Assembly: GCA_036346395.1 (NCBI GenBank)
Contig: CM070615.1
Span: forward strand, 28,557,472-28,621,471
DNA from: Hsuehochloa calcarea
Taxonomy: Eukaryota; Streptophyta; Magnoliopsida; Poales; Poaceae
DNA: 64,000 nt
Direction of reading: 5' to 3'
A program made the position numbers and the translations under genes. Below the pieces are notes generated by a model that made no database searches, was not told the DNA's origin, and saw only the letters and a list, made by a program, of their open reading frames with translations. Shown one piece after another: positions 10,331 through 22,634 of this stretch (position 1 is the stretch's first letter; each line of letters begins with the position of its first letter).

Positions 10331-12812
10331 TCAACGTCCCCCATGAGGACTGCCTCGAGTCAGGCAGTCCGATGAGGTCCCCGCGGTGACTTCCAGAGTG
10401 CTAATGTCTCCTTTGTCATGAGGATTTCTCGTTGGGCATTTCTTGAAGGTATGCCTAGACTCCCTGCAAATAGAGCACTTCTCCGTATGACGCTCGGATT
10501 CTACTTCATCCACGTCATTTCTGATGCGTCGTACCTGTCGTCGGCCAACTTTTTCCTTCAGCTTATCAATGTCCGCAGCCCAGATAAGTTGCTCTCAGGT
10601 CGGATGGCCAGTGAAATAGCCAAGCATGGCATAACCATACATCTCTGCACTCGAGATTTGCATCACCTTCTCCTTGTTGAAATAGTCAGAGATACTGGCC
10701 GGGATGCTGCGTCACTGTCAAACATGAGGCCATAACATGTGAGCCGGGGCTATGCAAAAGAAGGGGCTTGTTGTAAGTGCGTACGTAACTAGCACAGCGT
10801 AGCAAGCACTCGTGGGTGATCCTCTCACAGTTCGTCCCGCGGCGTCCTTTATCCCTACATATTTTCTTGAAGCGAAGCTCCCTTGTGCCCATTTTGAATG
10901 CCCAGTGCATATCACGTTTCTTGCTCTTCTTCTCCATGTACTTGGTGATCATGACAGAGTACAGTACTATGTCATTTTCCATGGTGAGCGACGCGTTGTT
11001 GCTTCTGTCAACAAAGTAATTTATAGTACCGCGGAGAATTACCTCCACAATACCGACCTAAGGGAGGCACCTTGCGCCGCACATGACCCAGTTATACACC
11101 TTGGTTAGATTGGTTGTAATGGCACCATATCGAGTACCACCTCTATCATGTAGCAGTGACTACCTCTCCTTAGGCTTGTGCTTAATCCAGTCTGAGAAGT
11201 ATTTCACCTGCGCCCCCCCGTCTTCCTTGTCACACTCGGACCATCTGTGGGTAGCTATAGCAATGCTTCGGGGGCCTAGTCAGTGCATGGGGTGGCCCTT
11301 TTCGCTACCTCCCTTTTGTGTATTAGGGTTCGCTCATCAAGAATCATCTAGTGTACTTCAAACTTTCGCTGCCGGTTCTGATTGCAGAGCCGCTTGAGCA
11401 GGTTCATCAAGTCCTTATTGCGGAACTGCTTGTAGAAGTTTGCACCTAAGTGCCTCATGCACCACCTGCTCTACAGATCCACCCATAGAAGTAGTTCATT
11501 CTCTCCTTATTGTAGCTGTGTTATTGCACTCGACAGGCTCGCATACCGATCATGTATGACGCATACGTTTGGACGGCCATGTACAACATAAATCCTCAAA
11601 TACCTTAGGAATCACAACCAGCTGTTTGTGTTCTCGCTTTCAAGGAAAGCGAATACCATGGGAAGAACTTGATTATTTCCGTCTGCCACTATTGCAGCCA
11701 GTATCTGGCCCTGGTACTTTCCAGTCAAGAATGTACCATCCACGCACAAGATTGGACAGCAGTGCCGGAATGCATTGATGTATGGACCAAAGGTGAAGAA
11801 TGTCTGCTAAAGTACCCTCTTATTGGCCCACTTCGGATGCGTGGAATCTTAAATGTCGACATGAGTGCCGGGATTCCTGTCTTGTATGACTCGGAGTAGC
11901 CTGAGGAGGTTGTGGTAGGAGTCCTCAAAAGTACTGAACCTTGATTCCGATGCCTTTGTTTTTCCCTCCTCGCCTTGGCATAGCTGACCGTGTACTGGAA
12001 GCGTGCGTCAATTGCCCGAATGATGGATCATGGCTCAAAATCTAGATTATCCATGATCTCACCGTACATGAGGTTGGCGATAAAGCCTGATGATAGGTTC
12101 CTGTGGGACTGCACTGTCTTAGCGACGACACATGTGTGAGGGACCATTATAGAATATTTCTAGTAGGTGTTACACTTAGGATGAAATGCGTGCACTCACC
12201 AAGGGCATCCCTCTATGTCGTACTTCACGTCATAGCATTTTGGGTTAGACTTGACGACTGTGAATGTACGCCGCACCGACAACGCCCATAATTTTACCTC
12301 CTCATGCACGACCTCCTTGCATTTGTACATAGCTCCTTACCTGCCCTCGCTCTAGTCGTACTCCCACGGCACACGGGAGCCTTCGTTAACAACGAGGTTG
12401 TCGAACTGGTATGTGTTCCACTCGGATGGAACCGCCTGGTGGTCAACATGATCCTCGTCATTGGATCCTTCATCTTCTGACAATGCCATGTAGTCCTGGT
12501 CTTCGAGATTCATCCTTTGCACTAGGGCTTCTAGCTCCTCACCCTTGTCAACAAGCCCACTAGCTTGCCTGACTGAAGGAGCTATTTCCGTAGGGTCTTC
12601 ATCGACAGTATCAGCAACTCCAGGAGCTTCGGCCATTGTGTGCGCCGTGCTGTGGCTGGAGTCCCCGACTTCTTCTTCGGCATCACCACCTCCTTGTTCA
12701 GCCGCCGATGCAGGAGTATGCTTGGCATAAGCCTGGGCCAGAAGCACCAAATCCCATTATTCCTCCCTCGCCATGCGTACATATGACTGCCACGACGTTG
12801 TTCCCTTGGCAT
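10331..12812 (-). pseudogene. Mutator-like (MuDR family) transposase, degraded
   Basis: The transposase reads right to left. An acidic N-terminal region (12352-12750) ends in SRVPWEYD, followed by a ALSVRRTFTVVKSNPKCYDV-like stretch near 12190-12290, typical of the MuDR DNA-binding region. The catalytic core shows CVDGTFLTGKYQGQ (first Asp at about 11738-11740) and VIHDRYASL (second Asp at about 11549-11551), about 63 codons apart. A SWIM-like PGSHVMASC lies near 10735. The end holds a CX2CX4HX4C knuckle (CSICRESRHTFKKC, within 10331-10513). Frameshifts and stops separate these parts, for example a stop inside GCPW-stop-VHA near 12205. Such transposases are usually about 700-900 residues. This one cannot be translated whole. 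Confidence 0.87.
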
Positions 12813-12920
12813 TCTTAATTACTAAATAAATTTATAATGGAATAATTTCTTAATTACAATAGAACAATATCCAAATAGGTGTTCACCATGTGGAATTATT
12901 CCACTTGGCTATTTCCTTTT

Positions 12921-15900
12921 TTAAAAATAGTCATTCACGATGATCGATGCGCATATAGCTAGCTTCCTCACTGTGTTCTTCCTCGAGCCTGATGTCATCT
13001 CTGATAGGAGATAACTCGTCAGATTGATTGAAATCTTCCTCATCCACAACATTCTCAACTCTGATAATCCTTTTTTTCCATGAAGAACTACGTGGCGGTT
13101 CTTATTTGCCTGGTCTGTTACATAATAAACCTGAACAAATTGCTTAGCAAGTATGAATGGTTCATCCTTGTATCCGACACGTTCGAGATCCAAAGTAGTA
13201 CTGGCGCCGTACTTGTCGGCCTTCACACCTTGTGGAAGTTTGACCCAATGACACGGAAACAGGGGGATCTTGAAAAGTACGTAGTCGAGCTCCCAAATCT
13301 CCTCTACGAACCCATAGTAGGAGCTCAACCCACGTTTCATTATGTTTGGCCTAGCGGTATTGAACTTCTTGTGGAACACATCTATCTTGAGCTGTTCTGG
13401 ACTGTGCTCTTCCTATACTAGGCTGTCATATAAAATGTGTACCCATTTATATTGTATCCTTGCCATGTCACAATTGTAAATTTTGGCCCTTTTGCCAGCC
13501 ATCGCAGCATGTCATCACTTGATGACCTCCCAGTGAATTGCACCTATAACCATTCGTTGCATCGACGGTTGTGCTCTCTCGTGATCCAAACCTCTGAACG
13601 GACTGGATTCTATTGGTGTACCATGTCTTTGTGCTCGTCGATGTACAGCGACACTTCGACCATTTGTTGCAAGACCGTGAAATAGGCTTGAGCATACGTA
13701 TCCATATCGAGAGTGATTACTTTCCTTTCAATAGTCCCGATACCCGCTAGCCTCCCCTTAGGATGAGATAGAGGCACACCTATTGGTTCCACCTGTGCTA
13801 TGTAGTAGGCACAGAACTCAATGACCTCTTCGGTTGCATAACCTTCGATGATGTTGCCCTTCGGCCGAGTTCGATTTCGTATATAGGACTTGAGAATTCC
13901 CATGTACCTCTCGAACGGGTACATATGACGTAGGAACACATGGCCGTATATCTTTATCTCTTTCACATGGTGAACAATGAGATGGACAACGATATTGAAA
14001 AATGACAGGGGGAAATACATCTGAAGATGACATAGAGTCATCACCACCTTGGTCTACAAAACATCTAGGGATTTGGGATCGATGACCTTCTGAGCAATTG
14101 AGTTAAAGAAATAACACAGCCTCATGATTGCCACTCGGACCTTGTTCGGCAAAATACTTCTAATTGCAACAAGAAGCATTTGTGACATCAACACATGACA
14201 ATCATGAGACTTTATACCAATTAATTTTAAATCTTCCATAGAAACAAGTTTCTTCATGCTTCACACCATGCAAGCTCTGGTACAGTTCATTTTTCTCGGC
14301 CTTGGAGAGAGTGTAGCAAGCTGGGGGGAGGTACGTTCGCCCTTTATCGGTCTCTTTCGGTGCTAACTCGGTCCTTATGTTCATATCAACCAAGTCACGC
14401 CGTGCGTTGACACCATCCTTTGTTTTGTAACCAATGTTCAGTAAGAGACCAATCAAATAATCACATACATTCTTCTCCATGTGCATGACGTCGATGCAAT
14501 GGTGAACTGCTAAGTGCTCCTAATAAGGTAAGTCCCAAAATATTGATCGCTTCTTTCAGATGTTCTTCTATCGGGTCTTCAATTTACGTCCCTTTCCAAG
14601 CACAACATTGATATCTTTAACCACATCATATACCTCTTTCCCTCTAAAAGCCCTTAGAGTTGAATCGTCCCCTTTATTTCCGTCGAATTATTTCTCCATC
14701 CTGCGGTATGAGTGATACTTGGGAAGGAACCTACGGTGACGCATGTACACAGTTTTATATGAGTTGTTCAACCACACACTCTTGGTATCATCTAAGCAGT
14801 GCAGATAGGCTTTGACTCCTTTTGTACTAAACCCCGATAGATTATCAACAGCAGGAAAATCACTGATGGTGCATAACAACATGGCATGTAAAGTGAAGTT
14901 CTCTCGTTTGTACGCATCCCATGCCTGTACCCCTTCGTTCCATAGTGTCACAAGATTTTCCAGCAATGGTGCTAGGTACATATTAATATCGTTCCCAGGT
15001 TGCTTCGGTCCTTGGATAAGTAGTGACATCAAAATGTATTTTCGCTTCATACACAACCAAGGAGGAATGTTATACATACATAGATTCACAGGGCAGGTGC
15101 TATGTCGGCTGCTCATGTTACCGAAAAGATTCATTTTCGAAGCTCCTATCGAAGTTTTCTCCACTGGGCAGAATCAGTAGGGTGCCTTAGATTCCCATGT
15201 TTCTTACACTCCTCTGAGTGCCAACGCAGCAATCTTGCCTCTTTTTGGTTCGCAAATAAATGCTTCAAACGATGAATTCCAGGCAGATACCACAACACCT
15301 TAGCAGGAGGTCCTTACTTCACCTCGATGCCCTTGTCGTCATCGGAGTGATTCTTACGCTTGTATCGGGGCTTTGCACATATTTTCTTCTCCACATGCAT
15401 GATGTTGATACAGTGGTGAACTTCTAAGTGCTCCCAATAAGGTAAGTCCCAAAAAATTAATCGCTTCTTCCGGATGTTCTTCTAACGGGTCCTCAATTTA
15501 TGTCCCTTTCTAAGCACAACATCGATATCATTAACCATATCATAAACCTCTTTCCCTCTAAAAGCCATTTGAGCTAAACTGTCTTTTTTATTTCTGTCGA
15601 ATTGTTTCTTCATCTTGCAGTATGGATGATACTTGGGAAGGAACCTACGGTGATGCATGTATACATTTTTACGCGAGTTGTTCTGCCACACACTCTCAGT
15701 ATCATGTAAGCAGTGCGAACATACTTTGACTCCTTTTGTACTAAATCCCGACAGGTTACCAAGGGTAGAAAAATCATTGATGGTGCAGAACAACATGGTG
15801 CGTGAAGTGAAGTTCTCTCATTTGTACGCATCCCATACCTTTACCCCTTCGTTCCACAGTGTCACAAGACCTTACAGCAATGGTGCCAAGCACACATCAA

Positions 15901-17043
15901 TATCGTTTCCAGGTTGCTTCGGCCCTTGGATAAGTAGTGACATCAAAATATACTTCCACTTCATACACAACCAAGGAGGAAAGTTGCACATACATAGATT
16001 CACGGGCCAAGTGCTTTGTCGGCTTCTCATGTTACCGAAAGGATTCATTCCATCTCTACTTAACTCAAACCTTATATTCTTCGATACTGCACCGAAGTCT
16101 TTGAAGCTACTATCAAACTTTCTCCACTGGCGGAATCAGTAGGGTGTCTTAGCTTTCCATCTTTCTTACACTCCTCTGAGTGCTAACGCATCAATCTTGC
16201 CTTCTTTTGGTTTGCAAATAAACGCTTCAAACGAGGACTTACAGGTAGATACCACAACACCTTAGCAGGAGGTTCTTGTTTCACCTCGATGCCCTTGCCG
16301 TCATCGAAGTGATTCTTACGCTTGTATCGGGATGCTTTGCACACCGGACATACATGCATGTCTACATACTCTTTACGGTAGATGATGCAATCGTTCGGAT
16401 ATGTATGTATTCTTTCTACTTCCATTCCCAATGGACAAAGAACCATCTTGGCTTAGTAGGTGGTTCTGGGCAATACGTTTCCCTCTAGAAGGATGTCCGC
16501 TAGGAGACCTAACAACGTCGTGAAACTCTTGTCGGACCTACCATTGCTTGCCTTCAATTTTAATAGTTCAAGTACGGATGATAACTTTGTGTATTCCAGC
16601 TTGTAGCCTGGGAACAAAGGTTTTCCCGAGTCCTCCATTAAGTCCTCGAATTTACCAAATACTCTCTCACTATAGTTCCTTTCTGCCTCGTATAGCATCT
16701 GATCCAGATTGTCATCGTGCGACCTATCCTCATCGAAATCGTAGTACACATCCGACATATTGTTGTCTCCCTCTACGATGTTACTACTTTCCAGTATAAT
16801 CTGCTCTTCACCATGACTGGTCCAACATGTATACTCCTCTTTGAAACCCTTTCGAATCAAGTGCGTTTCGATCTGTGCTGGGTTGGTAAACATCATAAAA
16901 TTATCACAATCAACGCATGGATAGTACAAAAATTTTATCTCCTTCTTCAACATATCCTGCGCAACAGCTCTTTTAAAAGCAGACACGACATCAATGTACT
17001 CTTCACTCATATGGTTCTCAACGTACATCCAGCTTCAGTCCAT
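12921..17043 (-). pseudogene. CACTA (En/Spm) TNP2-type transposase, degraded
   Basis: The gene reads right to left. It has a Transpos_assoc-like N-terminus with PCVDCDNF and GFKEEYTCWTSHGEE (about 16780-16930). The tnp2/Transposase_21 core (about 14690-16450) includes CPVCKASRYKR and LWYLPVSPRLKRLF. A DUF4218-like block holds MYPFERYMGILKSYIRNR (about 13850-13930), and a DUF4216-like block holds YYGFVEEIWELDY (13250-13330). The gene is broken in several ways. Codon 3 after the likely start ATG (17041-17043) is TGA, about 0.95 kb of the core is tandemly duplicated, and there are many frameshifts. A likely 5' UTR intron ends in TAG just before the ATG. Confidence 0.9.
14474..16350 (-). repeat. 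Direct tandem duplication inside the CACTA transposase
   Basis: Two diverged copies (about 14474-15390 and 15391-16350) carry the same part of the tnp2 core. Both contain the phrase beginning near AGTGCTCC-TAATAAGGTAAG, the block encoding GFSTKGVK, and the block encoding LPKYH. The right copy keeps about 45 bp missing from the left one near 15140. Confidence 0.82.
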
Positions 17044-17052
17044 CTACGCTAG

Positions 17053-17394
17053 ACATGTAACAAATTAGTGTTAAATTAGATTAATGCTCCTAAAGTAGCT
17101 AGCTATGAAAAATTCATGAAGAAATATATATATCAAGCAAGAATATATTGAAGTAGACAAGGAGTAGTGAGACCCATTCTGAAATTGCAGCAAACTACCA
17201 AGCAAGATCTAAACCTTAGATCTGCAAACTACCAAGCTAAATTTCAACAAACTACCAATTAGTGAGACCCATGCATATAAATAGAAGAAAATACTAACCT
17301 TAGATCATCAAAAACAAATAGATCTACAAGCTTTCTTGCAAAACTATAGTATTCTTTCACCAAACGCCTCAAAGCTGTCCACCTCCTTCAAAGA
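17053..17394 (-). other. Likely 5' UTR/intron of CACTA transposase
   Basis: No open frame here. On - a splice acceptor (CTAGCGTAG) directly precedes the transposase ATG. The same arrangement occurs in the CACTA at 56341-57968, where TTGTAG precedes ATGGACCG at 57143. The stretch is AT-rich, as plant introns are. Confidence 0.5.
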
Positions 17395-17875
17395 AGCCGT
17401 ATATCACAGACAGGTCTCACTACAGACAGATCTATCAGGATGGACGGGTATTTAATGGCGCATATCATAGATGGTTCTTGTATATGAACCGTCTGTGATA
17501 CATAATTATCGTAGACGGTTCGGATTAAAAACCGTCTGTGGCGTCTGCGATTATCATAGACAGTTCTTAACAAGAACCGTATGTGAATTATCACAAACGG
17601 TTCTATTAAAAACTGTCTGTGAATTATCACAGATTGTTCTTATTAAAAACCATCTGTGATGTCTGTAATTATCACAAACGGTTTGTGGTTGGAAGTGTCT
17701 ATGAATTATCACAGATGGTTTTAATTAAAAACCACTTGGAACCGTCTGTGAATTATCACAGACTGTTCTATTTAAAAACCATATGTGATAATTATATATC
17801 ACAGACGGTGATTGTTAAGAACCGCCTGTGATATATATCACAGATGGTTTTCTCCACTAAACCTCCTGTGATAGT
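17395..17875. repeat. CACTA subterminal repeat array 1
   Basis: Many direct and inverted variants of ATCACAGACGGTTCT are spaced about 30-45 bp apart. In En/Spm elements such repeats bind the element's own TnpA-like protein. Many copies here are mutated. Confidence 0.85.
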
Positions 17876-18183
17876 TCAGGCTATGATAGTAAACCATAGC
17901 TATATGTAAACAGATATTTTGTAGATCAGTAAATCTTGAATGCAGTAATATAAAACTTGTCATTTAGTAAACGGTTTCAACATAGATAGTAAGTACAAAT
18001 TAAACGTGGATTTTTTATTTTGTATTGATATATGGCCAAACAGCGTAGCCATTCACTTCTTACAAAGTTTAAAATTTTAAAGTAGAAACCTAACTAATCA
18101 AAGTTTTCTAGTGGCGGGGGTAGCATGCTATCTCCGTCTTTAATACTTCGTAGGCAACATCATCGACATTGGAGGGTTCAGGA

Positions 18184-18570
18184 TCAACACAGGTAGCCAG
18201 AAACACATCCAGCCATTGACGCGATCGTTCGAGAGTTGGCCAAAGGACGCCCCGACTGAAGAACCAAGTCGAAAGGTGTCCAGACGCTCTCTTCCCTTGC
18301 TTGAGGGGTCTTGGCTTGGTTGACCCACTCGCCCGCCGCCTCGATGTTGGCTTCGAAGCAGTGGTAATCATCCTGGAGACGTGCAACATCGTTATGGATG
18401 ACCACATCGATGGCGAGGTTAGCTCGCCAGAAGCTGGAGACCACCCAGAAGACGCAGCGAAGGAGGATGTCTAGACAACGGAAGGTGGCCATGACGTGGC
18501 CCGGCATTACCTCCGACAGAGGAGGGAGGACACTGTTGGCACAGTGTCCTTCCGCAGCATCTGCCAGCAT
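18184..18570 (-). other. Open frame of 128 codons inside CACTA DNA, unidentified
   Basis: A GC-rich open frame with an ATG at 18568-18570 stands out against AT-rich surroundings and lies between the two subterminal repeat arrays. The product has a hydrophobic stretch (LDILLRCVFWVVSSFW) followed by a mixed region with HNDVARLQDDYHCFEANIEAA. I do not recognise it. Its position and base composition suggest a captured gene fragment, as often seen in grass CACTA elements. It could also be a chance frame. Confidence 0.3.
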
Positions 18571-18834
18571 ACGACCGGAGAGGTGCTTGTACAAAATGCT
18601 AGGTAGGCCATCAACGTCGGCGTCACGGAAGAAGAGTGGGGAGTCATTTTTGTAATTGTTATTCGTTTGTGCTTGAGAGTAGAGTGATGTGGAGATTCAT
18701 CTTCAGTGGCAGATGATCATTTTTATAAAATAAAGAATAAATTAGAAATGTGAAACGAAGAGACGCATTGGGGACGAGACGCATCGGGGAGCCAAAGCGG
18801 CATTGATGCGTTTAAGAGATACATATCACAAATA

Positions 18835-19190
18835 CTTCCAACCACAAACCGTCTATAATACGTAATTATCACATACTTTTTTTTAATAAGAATTGTTTGT
18901 GAATTATCACAGACATTTCTTATTAAAAACCGTCTGTGATATCTACTATTATCACATACGGTTCTAATTGAAAACTGCCTGTGATGTATGATATTATCAC
19001 AGACGATTCTAATTAAGAACCGTCTGTGAATTATCACAGACGGTGCTTATTAAAAATCATCTATGATAATGATGTATTATAGACGGTTATAGCCATCGCC
19101 AGTAACATAGACAATCACCCTTGTAAAACTGTATGTGATAATTACAACACTGATGGTTCTGGGGAACCGTTTGTGATGAGATGTCCAGTA
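18835..19190. repeat. CACTA subterminal repeat array 2
   Basis: Further direct and inverted CACAGACGG-type repeats lead to the CACTA terminus at 19212. They are more diverged than those at 22670-24490. Confidence 0.82.
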
Positions 19191-19212
19191 TAGCCCTTTT
19201 TCTGTAGTAGTG

Positions 19213-21972
19213 AGATAGTCTATAAGGCCCTTATAGACGGCTGTTTCGCTATTGTATCCATGTTGTCTGTACAGTTTATGGTGTCATATATACATAATTT
19301 AAATACAACCCATTGTATGACTTGTCTTTAATTTTGTCTATAAATGACATAGAGAGTATTACAGACAACAATCGTCTATACCATTGTATGTTGTATTTCG
19401 TGAGGGCTATTTTGGAAATTTCTCATTTTGAGACAAGAATAAATAGATAAAGGAAAATAAATAATTAAGGAAGTGGGGCCCACATGTCAGTTGGAGCTAG
19501 GAGGACATAAGGTTGGAGACTTTGTCTCCAAACCAATCTCTCTCTCGCTCGGTAGCTTCTTCTGGTGGAGATGGTTCTCGCGTGCACAGCGCTGGAGGCG
19601 CGGACTGGCCCGGGCTCTTTGGAGCCGGCCGTTCACCGCCACCGCGTAAGGCGCACAAGTGTTCCCCTTTTTGAATCTGGTTCTTCCTCATCGATTTTGG
19701 CTTCCATTCTAGAGGGTTTTGGAGCCTTTGCACCGCTGTAGTGATCCTACTTCGTCGATGGTGAAGCTCTTGATCTCCTTTTGTGCCATCTCGCTGGTTT
19801 CCCATTTTGCCTCATCCTCTATGAGATTTGCGGTGTGGGGATTCTGGGTATTGTTGGTTCGGTGGTTGTCTTGATCAGTGTTGTGTTGATCTAGTGGCAG
19901 AAGAGGGCTTCAGTTCATTTGTTTCTTGGTGCTCGGTAATGAGGTGCACTTGACTAGTGCATTTTTTGTGTTCTTGTGCGGCATATTCCTGTACCTCAAC
20001 TTCGTTCTTCGGTGTGTCCCGAAGTGCGAAGATCGGCATTGTATCTCTGTCAACCTCGTCTATATTGCGCGGCACAGTGAGGCACTTGGTTTTCTGAGAC
20101 AACGTCTATTGACGTGCCTTGTCGTTTCTTCTCGGTGGTTCCGAGTACCATCGGCTTTGTGAGTATTGAAGCATTCAATTTTGTTCATATTACTTTGCTT
20201 ATGTGCTGTGCTATTGGATATAGTCAATCTATGTAATTTGTTTGTGCCTAGCATTGGGAGATATTGCAAAGTGTTTTTGTGTGCTCTGTTGAACTACTCA
20301 ATGATGATTCTAGTCTTGTACTGAAATTGTCTTTGATAATCGGGTTTAAACTTGAGCTCTAATTGGATTGCGTACTACTGTTAATTGATCTTTAACATTC
20401 AGTCTGTTACTTTCGGTTGGTTAATTGATTGAACCTTCAGGTTCTGTGATCCTTAGCAATTCACAGTACATGTTTTTCTATCAGTGAAATTGGGCTCATT
20501 GCTGAACTTGTTAAACAGTGATGTTATATATACTGTCAGTAGATCAAGTTTTGTTGACTGACTGGAGTATTGTTTTTGGTGATCATCTTGTATTGATCTC
20601 TTGTTGGCCAAAAGTATTATATGTTGTCTTTTGTATAGAGATTTTGTTGGAAGATTAGTAAAGCATTATTTTAGAGCTCAAAGTTTGAATTGATATTGTC
20701 AAACTCAATTAATGAAGAGTATGGACTAAAGTAGCGAGAAGGACAAGATTAAAAGTTCTGCAACTCTACATCTGATAGCAATATCAAAATGTTAAATCTT
20801 AGCTTTATATTGTTTTCTTTTGTATACATGATGGACGTGTTGAGCATATTATTCTTTTTAGATGACTTGGAAGAATTACACGAGTATATGTTAATTTGGT
20901 TATTTAAATACTATTAGAATTATGCTTTAATGTTATTTAACTATATTAGAATTAATTCTGAATATTTGCTAAAACTGTCTTATTTACAACCTTGTACACG
21001 CCCTTATGTAACCAAGTAATCAAAAGGAGAGAGAGAAAACCAAACTGCCTTACAGTTTGCTATTGAAATTTCCTGTTGACTTTGAATTTAATTCAGAATA
21101 ATACCTGTACACAATAGATGATGAGATTCTAAGTTCAAATCCCATCAGATTGAGCATCTGTACACGTAGTCACGTAAGGTACATTATCATTGCTGGTATG
21201 GATTCCATCCATCGCAATCGTCCAACCTGCACAGTACATTCTCCAATCTCTTTAATTCTTTGTCATTTGTCGAACGCACCTCATGTACTTCCTCTTTTAC
21301 CGTGTAGCTAGTTGCCATTTTAGATGTCGGCATCGTTTGAAATATACAACTTTGATTGATCATTATTAATTATATTTTAGTAACAACTAGAAAATTACAA
21401 TATAATATTACGAAAATAAGTTTGACGTCGATTTCATTAATATTATTTTATATGACCAGTCTAAATACTTATTGCTTTATATTATTGGTCAAAGCTAGCC
21501 TAAAAAATGCATTCTAAAAAGATATCAATCGAGTAACAGGAGGAACTGTTGTTAACATTGACCAGTCGGCGCAAAAAGAGATTATGTGATCAAATTTATT
21601 CTGATTAACTTGTGAGATCGATGGATGATGATGGATCAACTCGGTCCGACCGGCACATGTGATTTGCGCACTGCACAGGTGGCCTCTGCGTACCTGCGAT
21701 AACGATACAGCCAAATCAATGGATTCTTTTCTCTTCCTTTTTCTTCTTTAAATTTTTTGGGTAGATTAATCGATCGATTGATTCTTGTGTCAATGGCATA
21801 TCAAAGATGGAACCAAGGTACAGCTATATGACCTAATTCTCTATCTATCTTGGCAGAATCTTGAGTTTACTGTGCTTGCTTTCAATCTCTTAGCTAGTAG
21901 CTAGCTAGGCACATCTGGAGTTGACAAGAAATGAGTTATTGACCAAAAATAAGCTATGGGCTAAAATGGTAT
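19213..21972. other. Intergenic, no gene recognised
   Basis: A 21-bp palindrome centred on 19229 (GTCTATAAGG-C-CCTTATAGAC) lies next to the CACTA end. A GC-rich patch at 19470-19680 begins with GGGGCCCACATGTCAG, a motif common near rice promoters, but no coherent protein or splice pattern follows. The remainder (about 20000-21900) is AT-rich with no supported feature. Confidence 0.5.
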
Positions 21973-22288
21973 TGTTGTGTGATGAAATAGTAAGAATAAC
22001 TCCTGTAAGTGAATTGACAAAAATAACACCGGCTCTGCCCTCAAATGCCAAGCCTTGGGAGCCCTGTATGCCACGTGGCGGACTCCCGTGCGGCAATAGA
22101 CCACCTGCCGCACAGTGGGGGTGCGGTAGGGGGATCCGGGTAGTGGGGGTGCGGTAGGGGGATCCGGGTGGTGGGGGCATGGCAGGTGGCACGTGTCACC
22201 TACCGGCGTGTCCGCGATGCTATTTTTATCAACTCGCTCACGGGGGTGCGAGAGAGGGGAGGCTATTTTTGCTATTTTGTCGCACATC
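21973..22288. repeat. Imperfect foldback element with GC-rich loop
   Basis: The arm at 21973-22027 is the imperfect inverse of 22219-22288; both carry ATAGYAARAATA and TTGAYAAAAATARC on the same relative strand. The GC-rich middle holds a direct repeat of about 32 bp (GGGGGTGCGGTAGGGGGATC twice, about 22118-22170). No target duplication was identified. Confidence 0.5.
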
Positions 22289-22478
22289 AGTGGCAATTAA
22301 GCCAAAGCATATATCAATTCATGGAGGGGAGGAAAATTGGAAAAATACTAAGGATATATAGTACCCGAGTGATACTAAATCTGTCTTTTTACTAATCTTG
22401 AAAGAAACGTTTTTACTAGTGTAAAGATGGATGGAGGTGCGAATCAAGATAGGTTTAATTTAAGACCCGTATGGAACA

Positions 22479-22562
22479 CATGGATATATATCCTATAATT
22501 AATGTACAAGCTAAGAAGGTTCCATGGATATATATCCTATAATTAATGTACAAGCTAAGAAG
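22479..22562 (+). repeat. 40-bp direct repeat, two copies
   Basis: Identical copies at 22479-22518 and 22523-22562, period 44 bp, lie immediately left of the outer CACTA element. Confidence 0.9.
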
Positions 22563-22634
22563 ATTATGAACTCTGAGCCACTACCAGAAACGGATTGTTT
22601 CCCGAGTGTCTATATTTTTACCGAGTGTCTAGAT

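Larger units (their letters stand above)
12900..19212 (-). mobile_element. Degenerate CACTA element; right terminus at 19212
   Basis: The transposase remnant and two arrays of ATCACAGACGGTTC-like subterminal repeats (17395-17875 and 18835-19190) belong together. The right end reads CTGTAGTAGTG, the inverse of the CACTACTACAG terminus of this superfamily. The opposite end was not found: left of 12900 the DNA changes directly to MULE sequence with no CACTA terminus. The element is therefore truncated or rearranged on its 3' side. CACTACAG near 17408 is not a convincing second terminus, since no target duplication accompanies it. Confidence 0.7.

Noticed and set aside
17408..17420. CACTACAG as left terminus of a small CACTA element ending at 19212
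   Set aside because: The following bases do not pair with the right terminus, and the 3-bp flanks differ (TCT versus AGA).
17395..19190. Regularly spaced repeats as a CRISPR-like array
   Set aside because: This is plant nuclear DNA. The repeats vary, alternate in orientation and adjoin a CACTA terminus, which explains them fully.
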